From NCBI RefSeq assembly GCF_025673445.1, contig NZ_JAOVQN010000001.1, forward strand, positions 325,411-389,410: a stretch of 64,000 bases of DNA. Reading direction: 5' to 3'. This stretch comes from Ruegeria_B marisflavi. GTDB taxonomy: Bacteria; Pseudomonadota; Alphaproteobacteria; Rhodobacterales; Rhodobacteraceae. Below the pieces are notes generated by a model. The model saw only the letters and a list, made by a program, of their open reading frames with translations. It searched no databases and was not told the DNA's origin. Of the stretch, positions 51,480 through 60,438 are shown piece after piece; the first letter of the stretch is position 1; each line of letters opens with the position of its first letter. The position numbers and the translations under genes were made by a program.

Positions 51480-51944
51480 ATGGAACACCAAACCACACAT
51501 GTGACTGGCGGCTGCCTGTGTGGCCGGATCAGGTACGAGGCGGAGGTTTTCCTGTACAACGGGTATATCTGCCATTGCACGATCTGCCAGCGCAGTACCG
51601 GCCAGCCTGCCGAGATCACGGTGCTGATCAAGGCGGGCACGTTGCATTATGTTGGCGAGGAACCGCGCTATTACGTGTCCTCGGGCGACGGCAAGCGCGG
51701 CTTTTGCGCCGAATGCGGGGCGCGCATCGTCTGGCAGGCATTGCGGGCCGAGGATGACTGGTTGACGAATGTCACGGTGGGCAGTCTGGACCGCCCCGCC
51801 GAGGCCAGGGTGACGCGACATATCTATGCCGATACGCAACTGCCCTGGTACCATGTCTGCGAAGAGCTGCCGAAACTGACCGGGCAGGATGCCGACGTGC
51901 TGATCGAGATGCTGCGACAGGAGCATCGCCCGGACCGGGCCTGA
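51480..51944 (+). CDS. GFA-family (CENP-V/Gfa) protein
   Basis: This 154-residue protein has the Gfa zinc motif: CLCGRIRYEA near residue 12, CHCTICQRSTGQPAE near 34 and FCAECGARIVWQ near 78. The family includes the glutathione-dependent formaldehyde-activating enzyme Gfa of Paracoccus. A GGAGGGAG site precedes the start. It is far from fghA (4 kb away), so a role in formaldehyde handling is possible but not shown. Confidence 0.85.
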   Translation: MEHQTTHVTGGCLCGRIRYEAEVFLYNGYICHCTICQRSTGQPAEITVLIKAGTLHYVGEEPRYYVSSGDGKRGFCAECGARIVWQALRAEDDWLTNVTVGSLDRPAEARVTRHIYADTQLPWYHVCEELPKLTGQDADVLIEMLRQEHRPDRA

Positions 51945-51958
51945 CCCAAAGGGAGGGG

Positions 51959-51975
51959 GCGAGGCTTTGCCTCGC
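51959..51975. terminator. Perfect hairpin after the GFA gene
   Basis: GCGAGGC (51959-51965) pairs exactly with GCCTCGC (51969-51975) around TTT, 15 bases after the GFA-family stop. It is not followed by T residues, so it is only terminator-like. Confidence 0.5.
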
Positions 51976-52057
51976 GGTCCTGAGTGAGTGCCCGGACATG
52001 AAGGGGTTACGGGGCCGTGCCTGCCGTGCGTTCATCGTGTTGTGATGGTTCGCTTTT

Positions 52058-52081
52058 GAGTTTTTCTGACCAGAAAGAAGC
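52058..52081 (-). repeat. Dispersed intergenic repeat, copy 3
   Basis: Read on the minus strand this is the GCTTCTTTCTGGTC core followed by AGAAAAACTC, a more diverged copy than those at 25602 and 58442. It lies 90 bases before the EamA transporter start. Confidence 0.6.
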
Positions 52082-52171
52082 GGGTTGGGTTCAGCCCCCC
52101 GGTTCGGTTCCGCGCTTGCCCCTGCCGGTCATTTCGGACACTGGTTGGCGGGCAGGCAAGGGAGCGGGCGG

Positions 52172-53134
52172 ATGAGCGGCGAGGTCAGGGTGAACGTGCT
52201 GGGCCTTTTGGCCGCGATGGGGGCCGGGATCTGCTTTTCCGTCATCGACGTGGTGTTCAAGTTCTTTTCCGGCGACTATCCGCTGTATCAGATGGTGCTG
52301 ATCCGGTCGGTCGTGGCGATGGTGGTGCTGCTTGCGGTGTTCGTGCCGCTGGAGGGCGGGGTGCAGGTGCTGCGCACCCGTCAGCCGCGCCTGCATATGG
52401 CGCGCAGTTTCGCGGTGCTCTGCGCCAATCTGTTTTTCTTTACCGGGCTGGCGGTGATGCCGCTGGCCGAGGCGGTGGCGATCGCCTTTGCCACGCCGCT
52501 GATCGTGACCGCCTTGTCGGTGCTGTTCCTGCGTGAGCGGGTGGGACCGTGGCGCTGGGGCGCGGTGTTTGCCGGATTCCTGGGCGTGCTGGTGATCATG
52601 CGGCCGGGAACCGAGGCGTTCCAGCCGGCGGCGGTGCTGCCGCTCTTGGGCGCATGCGGCTATGCCACGCTGCATGTGCTGACACGCCGGGCGGGCGGCG
52701 CGGACCGGGGGGCGACGCTGACCTTTTACCCCTTGCTGGCGTTTCTGGTGGTGAGCGCGCTGGTGGGGCTGACGCTGGGCGACGGGCGGTTTGCCAGCGG
52801 CGACAGCGCGGCGCTGGATTTCATCCTGCGGGAATGGCGCTGGCCCGCGCCGGAGCACTGGAAGTATTTCCTGGCGATGGGGGTCGTGGGGTCCATCGGT
52901 GGTTATCTGACGGCGCAGGCCTATCGGTTGTGCGAGGCGGGGCTGGTGGCGCCGTTCGAATACATCGCCATGCCGATGGCGGTGCTGTGGGGCGTGCTGA
53001 TCTTTGGCGAATGGCCGGACAAGGCGGTCTGGGCCGGTTCCGGGTTGATCATTGGCGCCGGTCTTGTTTCAGTCTGGCGCGAGACACGGCGTGGCCGCAC
53101 CCCGAGCCGTCCGCGCCCCAGGTCGCAGAGTTGA
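52172..53134 (+). CDS. EamA/DMT-superfamily transporter
   Basis: This 320-residue protein has ten hydrophobic spans in two EamA halves. Segments include NVLGLLAAMGAGICFSVIDVVFKF and AVAIAFATPLIVTALSVLFLRERVG in the first half, and LVAPFEYIAMPMAVLWGVLIFGE in the second, all typical of the drug/metabolite exporter family. ATG 52172 is chosen over 52085 because it precedes the first hydrophobic span by a usual distance. Substrate unknown. The HAD gene follows after 10 bases. Confidence 0.88.
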   Translation: MSGEVRVNVLGLLAAMGAGICFSVIDVVFKFFSGDYPLYQMVLIRSVVAMVVLLAVFVPLEGGVQVLRTRQPRLHMARSFAVLCANLFFFTGLAVMPLAEAVAIAFATPLIVTALSVLFLRERVGPWRWGAVFAGFLGVLVIMRPGTEAFQPAAVLPLLGACGYATLHVLTRRAGGADRGATLTFYPLLAFLVVSALVGLTLGDGRFASGDSAALDFILREWRWPAPEHWKYFLAMGVVGSIGGYLTAQAYRLCEAGLVAPFEYIAMPMAVLWGVLIFGEWPDKAVWAGSGLIIGAGLVSVWRETRRGRTPSRPRPRSQS

Positions 53135-53144
53135 GGAATTTGTT

Positions 53145-53765
53145 ATGACCATCGAGGCCGTCATTTTCGACATCGGCAACGTTCTGATCGAGTGGCAACC
53201 CGAGCGATATTATGACCGCACCATCGGCGTGGCGCGGCGGCAGGCGATGTTTGCCGAGGTGGACCTGCACGGGATGAACGACCTGGTGGATCAGGGGTAT
53301 CATTTCACCGACACGATCTATGACTGGGCCGAGAAGTATCCCGGCTGGCGGGACGAGATCCGGGCCTGGCATGACAGTTGGATCGAGCTGGCCACGCCCG
53401 AGATCCCGCATTCCGTGCGCCTGATGCGGGCGCTGAGGGCGCGGGGCGTGCCGGTCTTTGCGCTGACCAATTTCGGAGTGCAGAATTTCGATTACGCCTG
53501 CACGGTCTATCCGTTCCTGTCCGAGTTCGACCGGGCCTATGTCTCGGGCCGGATGCGGATGGTGAAGCCGCATGCGCCGATCTATGCCGCGGTCGAGGCC
53601 GATTGCGGGCTGGCGCCGGAGCGGTTGCTGTTTGCCGATGACCGGGCCGAGAATATCGACACCGCCCGCGCCCGTGGTTGGCAGGTGCATCATTTCACGG
53701 GACCCGAGGGCTGGGCCGCGCGCCTGGTGGCCGAGGGGTTATTGACCGAAGGAGAGGCCGCATGA
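53145..53765 (+). CDS. HAD-superfamily hydrolase (HAD-IA)
   Basis: This 206-residue HAD hydrolase has motif I AVIFDIGNVLIEW (the usual DxD is D-x-G here, so the second aspartate is Gly), motif II FALTNFGVQNFDYA near residue 103, and MRMVKPHAPIYAAVE with LLFADDRAENIDTARARG (motif III-IV). This group includes haloacid dehalogenase-like and YihX-type phosphatases. It overlaps the following cyclodeaminase gene by 4 bases. Confidence 0.85.
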   Translation: MTIEAVIFDIGNVLIEWQPERYYDRTIGVARRQAMFAEVDLHGMNDLVDQGYHFTDTIYDWAEKYPGWRDEIRAWHDSWIELATPEIPHSVRLMRALRARGVPVFALTNFGVQNFDYACTVYPFLSEFDRAYVSGRMRMVKPHAPIYAAVEADCGLAPERLLFADDRAENIDTARARGWQVHHFTGPEGWAARLVAEGLLTEGEAA

Positions 53766-54676
53766 GCATTATCCATATTCCTTTTGCCGAGGGCGAGGCC
53801 AAGCTGGACTGGCTGGAACTGACGCGGGCGCTGGCCGATGGCCACACCCTGCCCAAGGCGCAGATCGGCGATACGTTCCTGTATCGCGATCCCGATACGA
53901 TGCTGACGCGGTCAGCCTGGATCGACGGGCTGGGCATCGCGGTCAAGACCGCCAATATCTTTCCGCGCAACCCCGAGCGGGGCGATCCGATGATCAACGG
54001 GGCGGTGAACCTGTACAGCGACCATGACGGGGCGCTGTCGGCTCTGGTGGATTTCCACCTGGTGACCAAGTGGAAGACGGCGGGCGACAGCCTGCTGGCG
54101 GCGCTGCGGCTGGCCGATCCTGACGCGCGCGAGGTGCTGGTGGTGGGCGCGGGCACCGTGGGCCTGTCGCTGTGCGAGGCGTTTGGGGCCGGGTTCCCCA
54201 AGGCGGCCCTGAAGATGTGGAACCGCACTCGGTCCAAGGCCGAGGAGGTGGCGGCGCGGTATGACGGGCTGGAGGTGGTCGACGATCTGGCTACGGCGGT
54301 GAACCGGGCCGACATCATCGTCACCGCCACCATGTCGAGCGAGCCGGTCATTCGCGGCGAGTGGCTGCGCCCGGGTCAGCACCTGAACCTGATAGGCGCC
54401 TATCGGCCCGACATGCGCGAGGCCGATGACGAGGCGATGCGCCGTGCGCGCATCTTTGTCGACAGTTTCGACACCACCGTGAACCACATCGGCGAGCTGA
54501 TGATGCCGCTGGCCGATGGGGTGATTGCGCGGTCGGATGTGCTGGCCGATTTCTACGAGCTGGACGCGTTCAAGGCGGGGCGGGACGACATCACGCTGTT
54601 CAAGAACGGTGGCGGGGCGCATCTGGACCTGATGACCAGCCGTTATATTCTGGACAAATGGCAGGGTCAGGGGTGA
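53762..54676 (+). CDS. Ornithine cyclodeaminase family protein (second copy)
   Basis: This 304-residue protein has the family Rossmann motif VLVVGAGTVGLSLCEAFGAGF near residue 123 and DIIVTATMSSEPVIRGEWLRPGQHLNLIGAYRPDMREADDEAM near 180. These resemble the ornithine cyclodeaminase/iminosuccinate reductase (BhcD-like) subgroups more than the copy at 43133. Substrate cannot be fixed. It starts with ATGA over the HAD stop. Confidence 0.85.
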   Translation: MSIIHIPFAEGEAKLDWLELTRALADGHTLPKAQIGDTFLYRDPDTMLTRSAWIDGLGIAVKTANIFPRNPERGDPMINGAVNLYSDHDGALSALVDFHLVTKWKTAGDSLLAALRLADPDAREVLVVGAGTVGLSLCEAFGAGFPKAALKMWNRTRSKAEEVAARYDGLEVVDDLATAVNRADIIVTATMSSEPVIRGEWLRPGQHLNLIGAYRPDMREADDEAMRRARIFVDSFDTTVNHIGELMMPLADGVIARSDVLADFYELDAFKAGRDDITLFKNGGGAHLDLMTSRYILDKWQGQG

Positions 54677-54715
54677 TCTGCCTGTCCGTCTGACGGCCAG
54701 TCGGGAAAGCGGTTG

Positions 54716-55609
54716 TCAGGCGTTGGCCCTACGGGCGTCTGCCGCCTCGTCGATCAGCCATTGGCGCACCGCGCGCACGGGTTTGCGCCGGTGCGCGCGG
54801 CTGTTGACGGCAAGGTAGTAGCCGCCGAAGGGCAGCGCCACCGGCGCAAGTTCGACCAGCGCGCCCGAGCGGCGTTCGGGTTCGCACAGGTTTTCGTCCA
54901 TTAGCACGGCGCCAAGGCCCGAGACCGCCGACTGGATCGCCAGGAGCGCACTGAGCGGATGGGGCAGGTCGAGCGGGGGAAGCTCGGCCAGCCCGGCCTG
55001 TTCGAACCACACGGGCCATAGGTGGAAGGTCGCTTCCTCGATCAGCGGGCCACGGGCCAGTGTGGCGAGATCGAGCCGGCCATCCGTCATCGGCGCGAAA
55101 CCGGGCGCGGCATAGGCGTGGACCATGGAGGGCAGCAGCAGGTCGTAGCCCTGCGGTGGGTCGGATCGCAGGTAGCGCAGGCCGATGTCGAAATCATGAG
55201 CCTCGATATCCATGACCTGGGTGCTGACGGAGATTTCGAGACTGATGTCGGGGTGCAACGCCCGGAGCTTGCCCAACCGGGGGACCAGCCATTTCTGCGC
55301 GATGGTGCTTTCGGTGGTCAGCGTCACCTTGCCCTGTGGCGGGACCGAGAGCGCCTCGGTCGCCTCGGCGATGAGATCGAAGGCCGGGGTGATCTGTGCC
55401 AGATAGGCGCGGCCCTGATCGGTGAGTTCGACGCCGGTGTTACGGGTGCGAAAGAGATGGACGTTGAGCCGCTGCTCCAGCCCCCGAACATGCCGCGATA
55501 TGGCGGAATGCGACACGTTCAGCTCGGCGGCGGCCCGGGTGAAGCTGCCCAGCCTGCCTGCCGCCTCGAAGGCGCGCAGGGCATTCAGCGGGGGCAGGGT
55601 GCGGGACAT
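54716..55609 (-). CDS. LysR-family regulator, GcvA-like
   Basis: This 297-residue regulator opens MSRTLPPLNALRAFEAAGRLGSFTRAAAELNVSHSAISRHVRGLEQRLNVHLFRTRN, the GcvA-type N-terminus. ATG 55609 places the HTH correctly; a 24-residue longer start is possible but less usual. It converges with the cyclodeaminase gene (40-base gap) and is divergent from the small DUF1127-like gene, 103 bases away. Targets unproven. Confidence 0.9.
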   Translation of the reverse strand: MSRTLPPLNALRAFEAAGRLGSFTRAAAELNVSHSAISRHVRGLEQRLNVHLFRTRNTGVELTDQGRAYLAQITPAFDLIAEATEALSVPPQGKVTLTTESTIAQKWLVPRLGKLRALHPDISLEISVSTQVMDIEAHDFDIGLRYLRSDPPQGYDLLLPSMVHAYAAPGFAPMTDGRLDLATLARGPLIEEATFHLWPVWFEQAGLAELPPLDLPHPLSALLAIQSAVSGLGAVLMDENLCEPERRSGALVELAPVALPFGGYYLAVNSRAHRRKPVRAVRQWLIDEAADARRANA

Positions 55610-55712
55610 GACCCTTTGTGACTTTTTGGAACAATGGCTGTCAAGGAACGGCGTTTGAGCGGCCACGCCGGACGGGCGCAAGATGGGGTCAGGTCATCGA
55701 CGGAGGTTTGAC

Positions 55713-55940
55713 ATGGCACATCTGGATCATCGGTCGGGCATCTTTGTTCAGATTTCACCCCGGCATGTCGCCGGATTGTTCCGGGGCTTGGGCCGCCGGG
55801 TGTTGGGCGGATTCGGGGCGCTGTTGCGCCCCGCGCCGGGTGCAGAGCAACTGTCGCCCAGGTTGCGGCGGGATGCGGGGCTGGACGATCCGCGCGCAGA
55901 GTGGGAGGCGGCGCGCAAGGCGCCGCTGATCCGGGGTTAG
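55713..55940 (+). CDS. Small DUF1127-like protein
   Basis: This 75-residue protein is preceded by GGAGG and has the sequence LSPRLRRDAGLDDPRAEWEAARKAPLIRG near its end, similar to the RD-x-G-L motif of DUF1127 proteins, although the preceding basic region is unusual. Role not established; such proteins are often short and stress-induced or RNA-binding. Its stop overlaps the convergent MFS gene stop by 4 bases. Confidence 0.6.
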   Translation: MAHLDHRSGIFVQISPRHVAGLFRGLGRRVLGGFGALLRPAPGAEQLSPRLRRDAGLDDPRAEWEAARKAPLIRG

Positions 55941-57172
55941 GCCGGAACTGCCGCGCGGTTCTCGCGGATCGGCAGGTGGACGATGGCGCTGAAGGCACCG
56001 ACGCCGACCCCGATCCACCAGACCATGGTGTAATCGCCGTAAAGGTCGTACATCCGCCCGCCGAGCCAGACGCCGAGGAACCCGCCCAGCTGGTGGCTGA
56101 GGAAGATGATGCCATAGAGCGTGCCCATGTAGCGCAGCCCGTAAAGATGCGCGACAAGGCCCGAGGTCAGCGGCACGGTGGCAAGCCAGAGCGAGCCCAT
56201 CGCAACCGAGAACAGGATCACCGACAGGGGCGTGATCGGCAGCAGGATGAACACGGCCCCGATCACCGTGCGGGCGGTGTAGATGCCCGCCAGCAGGTAT
56301 TTCTTGGGGAAGTGCTTGCCCGCCCAGCCCGCCGTCAGGGTGCCCGCGATATTGGCCAGCCCCACCAGCGAGATCGCCACCGCACCCAGCGCCGAGGTGG
56401 TGGTGATCCCCATCGAGTGCAGCACGCCGCCGGGCAGGATCGGGCCGCACATCTCGGTCACGAAGGCGGGGAAATGCGCGGTGATGAACGAGAGCTGATA
56501 GCCGCAGCTGAAAAAGCCCAGAAAAATCAGCGTATAGGACGGGTCGCGAAAGGCGCGAGACAGGATCTGGCCCATGCTCTCTTGCAGCTCGGCCTTGCTG
56601 GCCGGTTCGGGTGCGCGCAGCATCGGCAGGGTCAGCACCAGCGCCAGGATCGCCACCGCAAAGACGATGAACACCTGTTGCCAGGGCAGGAAGGTCAGCA
56701 GCCATTCCGCCGTGGGCGCGCCGATCACCTGTCCGACGCTGCCTGCGGCGGTGATGAGGGCAAGGCTCATCGAGCGGTTCTCGTCGCTCGACGCCCGCGC
56801 GACCACCGCGAGGATCACGCCAAAGCCGGTGCCCGCGATGCCAAACCCCACCGCCCAGGCATAGATCTGATGTTCGAGCGGTGTGGTCGACCAGGCGCTG
56901 AGCACCATGCCGCCAGCATAAAGGAGCGCGCCGAGAAAGATCGCCTTGCGGTCGCCGATCTTTTCCGAGATGGCGCCAAAGATCGGCTGGCCGATGCCCC
57001 AGGCAAGGTTCTGGATGGCGATGGCCAGCGAGAAATCCGAGCGCAGCCAGCCGAACTCCTCGGCAATCGGGATCTGGAACACGCCAAAAGAGGCCCGGAC
57101 AGCAAAGCTGACGGTGATGATGACGCAGCTGACGATCAGGATCGGATTGATCAGGCGGGCCGAACGGTCCAT
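55937..57172 (-). CDS. MFS transporter
   Basis: This 411-residue major-facilitator protein has about twelve hydrophobic spans. ILIVSCVIITVSFAVRASFGVFQIPIAEEFGW begins span 1, then GFGIAGTGFGVILAVVARASSDENRSMSLALITAAGSVGQV (cytoplasmic motif region) near residue 115. It resembles the oxalate/formate antiporter-like or monocarboxylate MFS group. ATG 57172 has GGAG upstream; the longer frame to 57322 runs into the zapE region. Substrate unknown. Confidence 0.88.
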   Translation of the reverse strand: MDRSARLINPILIVSCVIITVSFAVRASFGVFQIPIAEEFGWLRSDFSLAIAIQNLAWGIGQPIFGAISEKIGDRKAIFLGALLYAGGMVLSAWSTTPLEHQIYAWAVGFGIAGTGFGVILAVVARASSDENRSMSLALITAAGSVGQVIGAPTAEWLLTFLPWQQVFIVFAVAILALVLTLPMLRAPEPASKAELQESMGQILSRAFRDPSYTLIFLGFFSCGYQLSFITAHFPAFVTEMCGPILPGGVLHSMGITTTSALGAVAISLVGLANIAGTLTAGWAGKHFPKKYLLAGIYTARTVIGAVFILLPITPLSVILFSVAMGSLWLATVPLTSGLVAHLYGLRYMGTLYGIIFLSHQLGGFLGVWLGGRMYDLYGDYTMVWWIGVGVGAFSAIVHLPIRENRAAVPA

Positions 57173-57323
57173 TGGCGGTCTCCGGTATTCTTGTCCGGCG
57201 GACCCTAAGTCCAAACGCGGCGGCGTCAATTCAGGAGTTTTGCGGGCATCATTAACGAAAATTGATGCGAGCGGTGGAAAGGCGCCGCTTTTCAAGGCGG
57301 GGCAGGTTGGGTATGGCTGCAAA

Positions 57324-58385
57324 ATGACCGCTGTTTCCGCTCTTTACGCCGCCCGTGTCGCCGAGGGCGCCCTGCATGCCGATACCGCCCAGGAGGCGGC
57401 GCTGGCCGAGTTCGACCGGATTTTCGAAGCGCTGAGCGCCCCGGTAAAACGCGGGTTGTTCCGCAAGGCGCCGCCGCCACCTCAGGGCCTCTACCTGTGG
57501 GGCGGGGTCGGGCGTGGCAAGTCGATGCTGATGGATCTGTTTGTCGAGGCGCTGGGCGATACGGTGCCGGTGCGCCGGGTGCATTTCCACGCCTTCATGC
57601 AGGAGATCCACGCGGGCATGCACGAGGCGCGCAGCAAGGGCGTGGCCGATGCGTTGGCCCCTGTCGCCGATGCGGTGATCCGCTCGGTCAAGGTGCTGGC
57701 CTTTGACGAGATGCAGATCACCGATATCACCGATGCGATGATCGTGGGGCGCCTGTTCGAGGCGCTTTTCGCGGCGGGGGTGGTGGTGGTGACCACATCG
57801 AACCGGGTGCCGGACGATCTGTACAAGGACGGGCTGAACCGGCAGCTGTTCCTGCCCTTCATCGAGCTGATCAAGGAGCGGATGCGGGTGTGGGAGATGA
57901 TCTCGCCCACCGATTACCGGCAGAACCGGCTGGAGGGGGCCCGGGTCTATTTTACGCCCATTGGCCCGTCTGCACGAGGCGAGATCGAGGCGATCTGGCG
58001 CGATCTGACCGGGGGGGCGGGCGGGCCGCTGATACTGAAGGTTAAGGGCCGCGACGTGGAGCTGCCGGCGTTCCGCAACGGGATCGGGCGGGCCAGTTTC
58101 TATGATCTCTGTGGGCGGATGCTGGGACCGGGCGATTACCTGGCCGTCGCCGAGGCGGTCAAAGTTCTGGTACTCGAGGACATCCCGCGCCTGAGCCGCA
58201 ACAATTTCAACGAGGCCAAGCGGTTTGTGACCCTGATCGACGCGCTGTATGAGGCGCGGGTGCGGCTGATCTGTTCGGCGGCGGCCGAGCCGGAGATGCT
58301 CTATGTCGAGGGCGAGGGCACGTTCGAATTCGAACGCACCGCCTCGCGCCTGCGCGAGATGCAGGACAAGGATTGGGGCGTCTAG
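57324..58385 (+). CDS. zapE: Cell-division ATPase ZapE (AFG1-like)
   Basis: This 353-residue ATPase has Walker A LWGGVGRGKSMLMDLFVEAL near residue 58, Walker B VLAFDEMQITDITDAMIVGRLFEAL near 130, and an arginine-rich sensor in TTSNRVPDDLYKDGLNRQLFLPFIELI near 162. The sequence fits the AFG1/ZapE family, which acts at the FtsZ ring in E. coli and on mitochondria in eukaryotes. ATG 57324 gives the family length. It ends about 57 bases before the dispersed repeat copy 4. Confidence 0.92.
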   Translation: MTAVSALYAARVAEGALHADTAQEAALAEFDRIFEALSAPVKRGLFRKAPPPPQGLYLWGGVGRGKSMLMDLFVEALGDTVPVRRVHFHAFMQEIHAGMHEARSKGVADALAPVADAVIRSVKVLAFDEMQITDITDAMIVGRLFEALFAAGVVVVTTSNRVPDDLYKDGLNRQLFLPFIELIKERMRVWEMISPTDYRQNRLEGARVYFTPIGPSARGEIEAIWRDLTGGAGGPLILKVKGRDVELPAFRNGIGRASFYDLCGRMLGPGDYLAVAEAVKVLVLEDIPRLSRNNFNEAKRFVTLIDALYEARVRLICSAAAEPEMLYVEGEGTFEFERTASRLREMQDKDWGV

Positions 58386-59456
58386 CGCGGTCTTGTTCGG
58401 GGTTGTCAGGGGGCGCTGCCCCCGCCGCCCTTCGGGCGACTCCCCCGGAGTATTTCGGACCAGAAAGAAGCAGGATTGGATAACATGCCGGGATAAGGCG
58501 CGCTGTGACGTTCTTGCCTGAAGTGCCGCGAAGGCGGAACCGACCCAACGATCACGGATTGTTCAGGTTAATGCGGGGAAGGGTTTGCTTTCGATCGCTC
58601 GAACTCCGTTTCGCTGGCGGATGTTTTGTTGAAAAACCGCGCTTTGCTGGTGGTGGCGGAGTGAATGACGGCGATACCGCTCTTTCCTTCCGTGTATGGC
58701 CCGGCGGTTCGCGTCAATAGGTGCCGCGCATCACGGTGCGCGGCAAACGGCAGGAGATCGGCCAAGCAGCCCGCCCGCGATTTTGCTTGTCACGGCACGC
58801 AAGTTGGCGCTTGAGCACAAGGGCGTGGCAATGCTTGGCGAAGATACGTTGACCCACAAGCGAAAAGACAGGGAAGGGTCGACCTTGACCCTGGCAGCGG
58901 AAATTAACCGGAGACAAAGCTGTCAGAGTTTCGGAACGAAAAGCACCGGAAACAAAGGCGTTCGACATTGAACAAATACGCCGTGCCAGTTTGGGGGCGG
59001 GTGGGGCATCACGTTATCGCAACCCATTGCGGTTGAAGAAGATAATGCCGCTCAAAACCCGCTAATCATCGACCCGGCGTTTGCCGTGCGACTTCGGAAA
59101 AAAGGGTTCCAGACGCACCATCCGCACGTCGGTCAGCCGAAAGGATCACTTGTGTCACCGCTCTGTTTTCGGAGCCATGAGCCGCGCAAAGCGATGGAAA
59201 TCAATGCATCCCGAACCTATGAAAGTTTACTTTTGTCGCGCTCATCTGCGAACTTTGGGGAACAACTCCGTTCCTGACGCCATAGCTGATACCTAGAAAA
59301 ATCGGAAAATGAAGTTTCTTTCTTTTAAATTTTTCAACCTATCGGAACGTGTTTTCTTAGCGGCTAGTGGAGCCTTTCGCTTTGCTTGCGGCCTTCAACC
59401 CTGCCGGCAAGTGACGTTCAACGTGGAAATCTGGCTCTGTCGCAAGGGAGTAGACC
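58386..59456. other. 1-kb gap with repeats but no convincing gene
   Basis: Only short open frames occur and none matches a known family. The first 90 bases hold the dispersed repeat copy 4 and two hairpins. The rest (58500-59450) is ordinary in composition until about 58960, after which it becomes somewhat A/T-rich (for example 59290-59340). It could be remnant sequence next to the orphan TctC gene. Confidence 0.5.
58409..58471 (-). repeat. Dispersed intergenic repeat copy 4 with hairpins
   Basis: On the minus strand, GCTTCTTTCTGGTC followed by GAAATACTCCGGGGG (58471-58442). Then come two hairpins, CGCCC/GGGCG (58426-58438) and GGGGGC/GCCCCC (58409-58423). The set lies about 24 bases after zapE and could end its transcript. 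Very similar to copy 2 at 25602. Confidence 0.75.
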
Positions 59457-60395
59457 ATGAAAAAACCGATGCTGAGACTGGTGGCAGTTGCCCTCACCGC
59501 ATGTGTGGGGTCTGTATCAGCCGTATTTGCCGATTACCCTGAAAAGCCGGTGTCATTCATTGTTCCGTGGCCTCCGGGTGGTGAAGAGGATGTGCTGACC
59601 CGGATGATCGCTACCGAATTCCAGAACATGTATGGCGTGCCCGCAGCCGTAGTGAACAAGCCGGGCGGCGGTGGCGGGCCGTTTCCCGGTGCGCTGGAGG
59701 TGGCGGCTGCGCCCGCCGATGGGTACACCGTCGGTTCGTTTGTGATCGGGGTGCCGGTGGTCGGACCCTCTCTTGGGATTCCGGAACTGACACCGAACCC
59801 GTTCGTTCCGGTTGGAGTCTTTATGACTTATCCTTTCCTGATCGTGGCGGGAAAGGATGCGCCTTACAGCACGATGGAAGAGCTGGCGGCCTATGCTCAG
59901 GAGAATGATGTTACGCTTGGCCACTTTGGTGCCGGGCTGGTTCCGACGCACGTCACTTTTGGCCTGGCCGAAGAGCTTGGCTTTGAATTCGGCTCAGACG
60001 CGGCTTATGACGCGCTTGATTGCAATACGCTTGCGTCTGGCGATGTGGATGTCATGAACTCTGTTGCGGCGTTGGTTGCTCCATGCCTGTCCGACATCAA
60101 GGTCCTGGCCAGCGTCACGGACGAACGGGTTTTTCTGACCCCCGATGCCCCTACGGTTTCGGAAATTGTGCCCTCGCTGGATATCGTCCTGTGGAACGGT
60201 CTGTTTGTCCCTATCGGAACGCCCGAGGACATCATCGCCAAGATCGAAGCCGCCGCTATCCGGGCAATCCAGAGCGAAGAGGCAAAGACCTATGTGCAGA
60301 CGAATGGGGCGCAGATCTATTGGAAGAACCGCGCCGAAGCCGAGGCATTGATCAAACGGGATATCGAAACCTTCGGTGCGCTGACCTCCAAATAA
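59457..60395 (+). CDS. Tripartite tricarboxylate-type (TctC/Bug) substrate-binding protein
   Basis: This 312-residue exported protein has a signal peptide (hydrophobic stretch to about residue 25, cleavage after AVFA). YPEKPVSFIVPWPPGGEEDVLTRMI follows, then VVNKPGGGGGPFPGALEVAAAPADGYTVG near 64, as in Bug proteins. It binds a carboxylate for a TctAB membrane pair, but no tctA or tctB gene is nearby, so the partner is elsewhere or lost. The LysR gene convergent to it ends within the shared terminator. Confidence 0.88.
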   Translation: MKKPMLRLVAVALTACVGSVSAVFADYPEKPVSFIVPWPPGGEEDVLTRMIATEFQNMYGVPAAVVNKPGGGGGPFPGALEVAAAPADGYTVGSFVIGVPVVGPSLGIPELTPNPFVPVGVFMTYPFLIVAGKDAPYSTMEELAAYAQENDVTLGHFGAGLVPTHVTFGLAEELGFEFGSDAAYDALDCNTLASGDVDVMNSVAALVAPCLSDIKVLASVTDERVFLTPDAPTVSEIVPSLDIVLWNGLFVPIGTPEDIIAKIEAAAIRAIQSEEAKTYVQTNGAQIYWKNRAEAEALIKRDIETFGALTSK

Positions 60396-60403
60396 GCGGC
60401 ATC

Positions 60404-60438
60404 GCGTTGCAGCGTCGCGCTGGAAGGCGCTGCAACGC
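60404..60438. terminator. Bidirectional terminator between TctC and LysR genes
   Basis: GCGTTGCAGCG (60404-60414) pairs exactly with CGCTGCAACGC (60428-60438), followed on the plus strand by TATTTT. The right arm touches the LysR stop (60438-60440). Confidence 0.8.

Noticed and set aside
58714..58968. An 84-codon minus-strand frame in the gap after zapE
   Set aside because: No recognisable family, no ribosome-binding site and a competing frame on the other strand of equal length.
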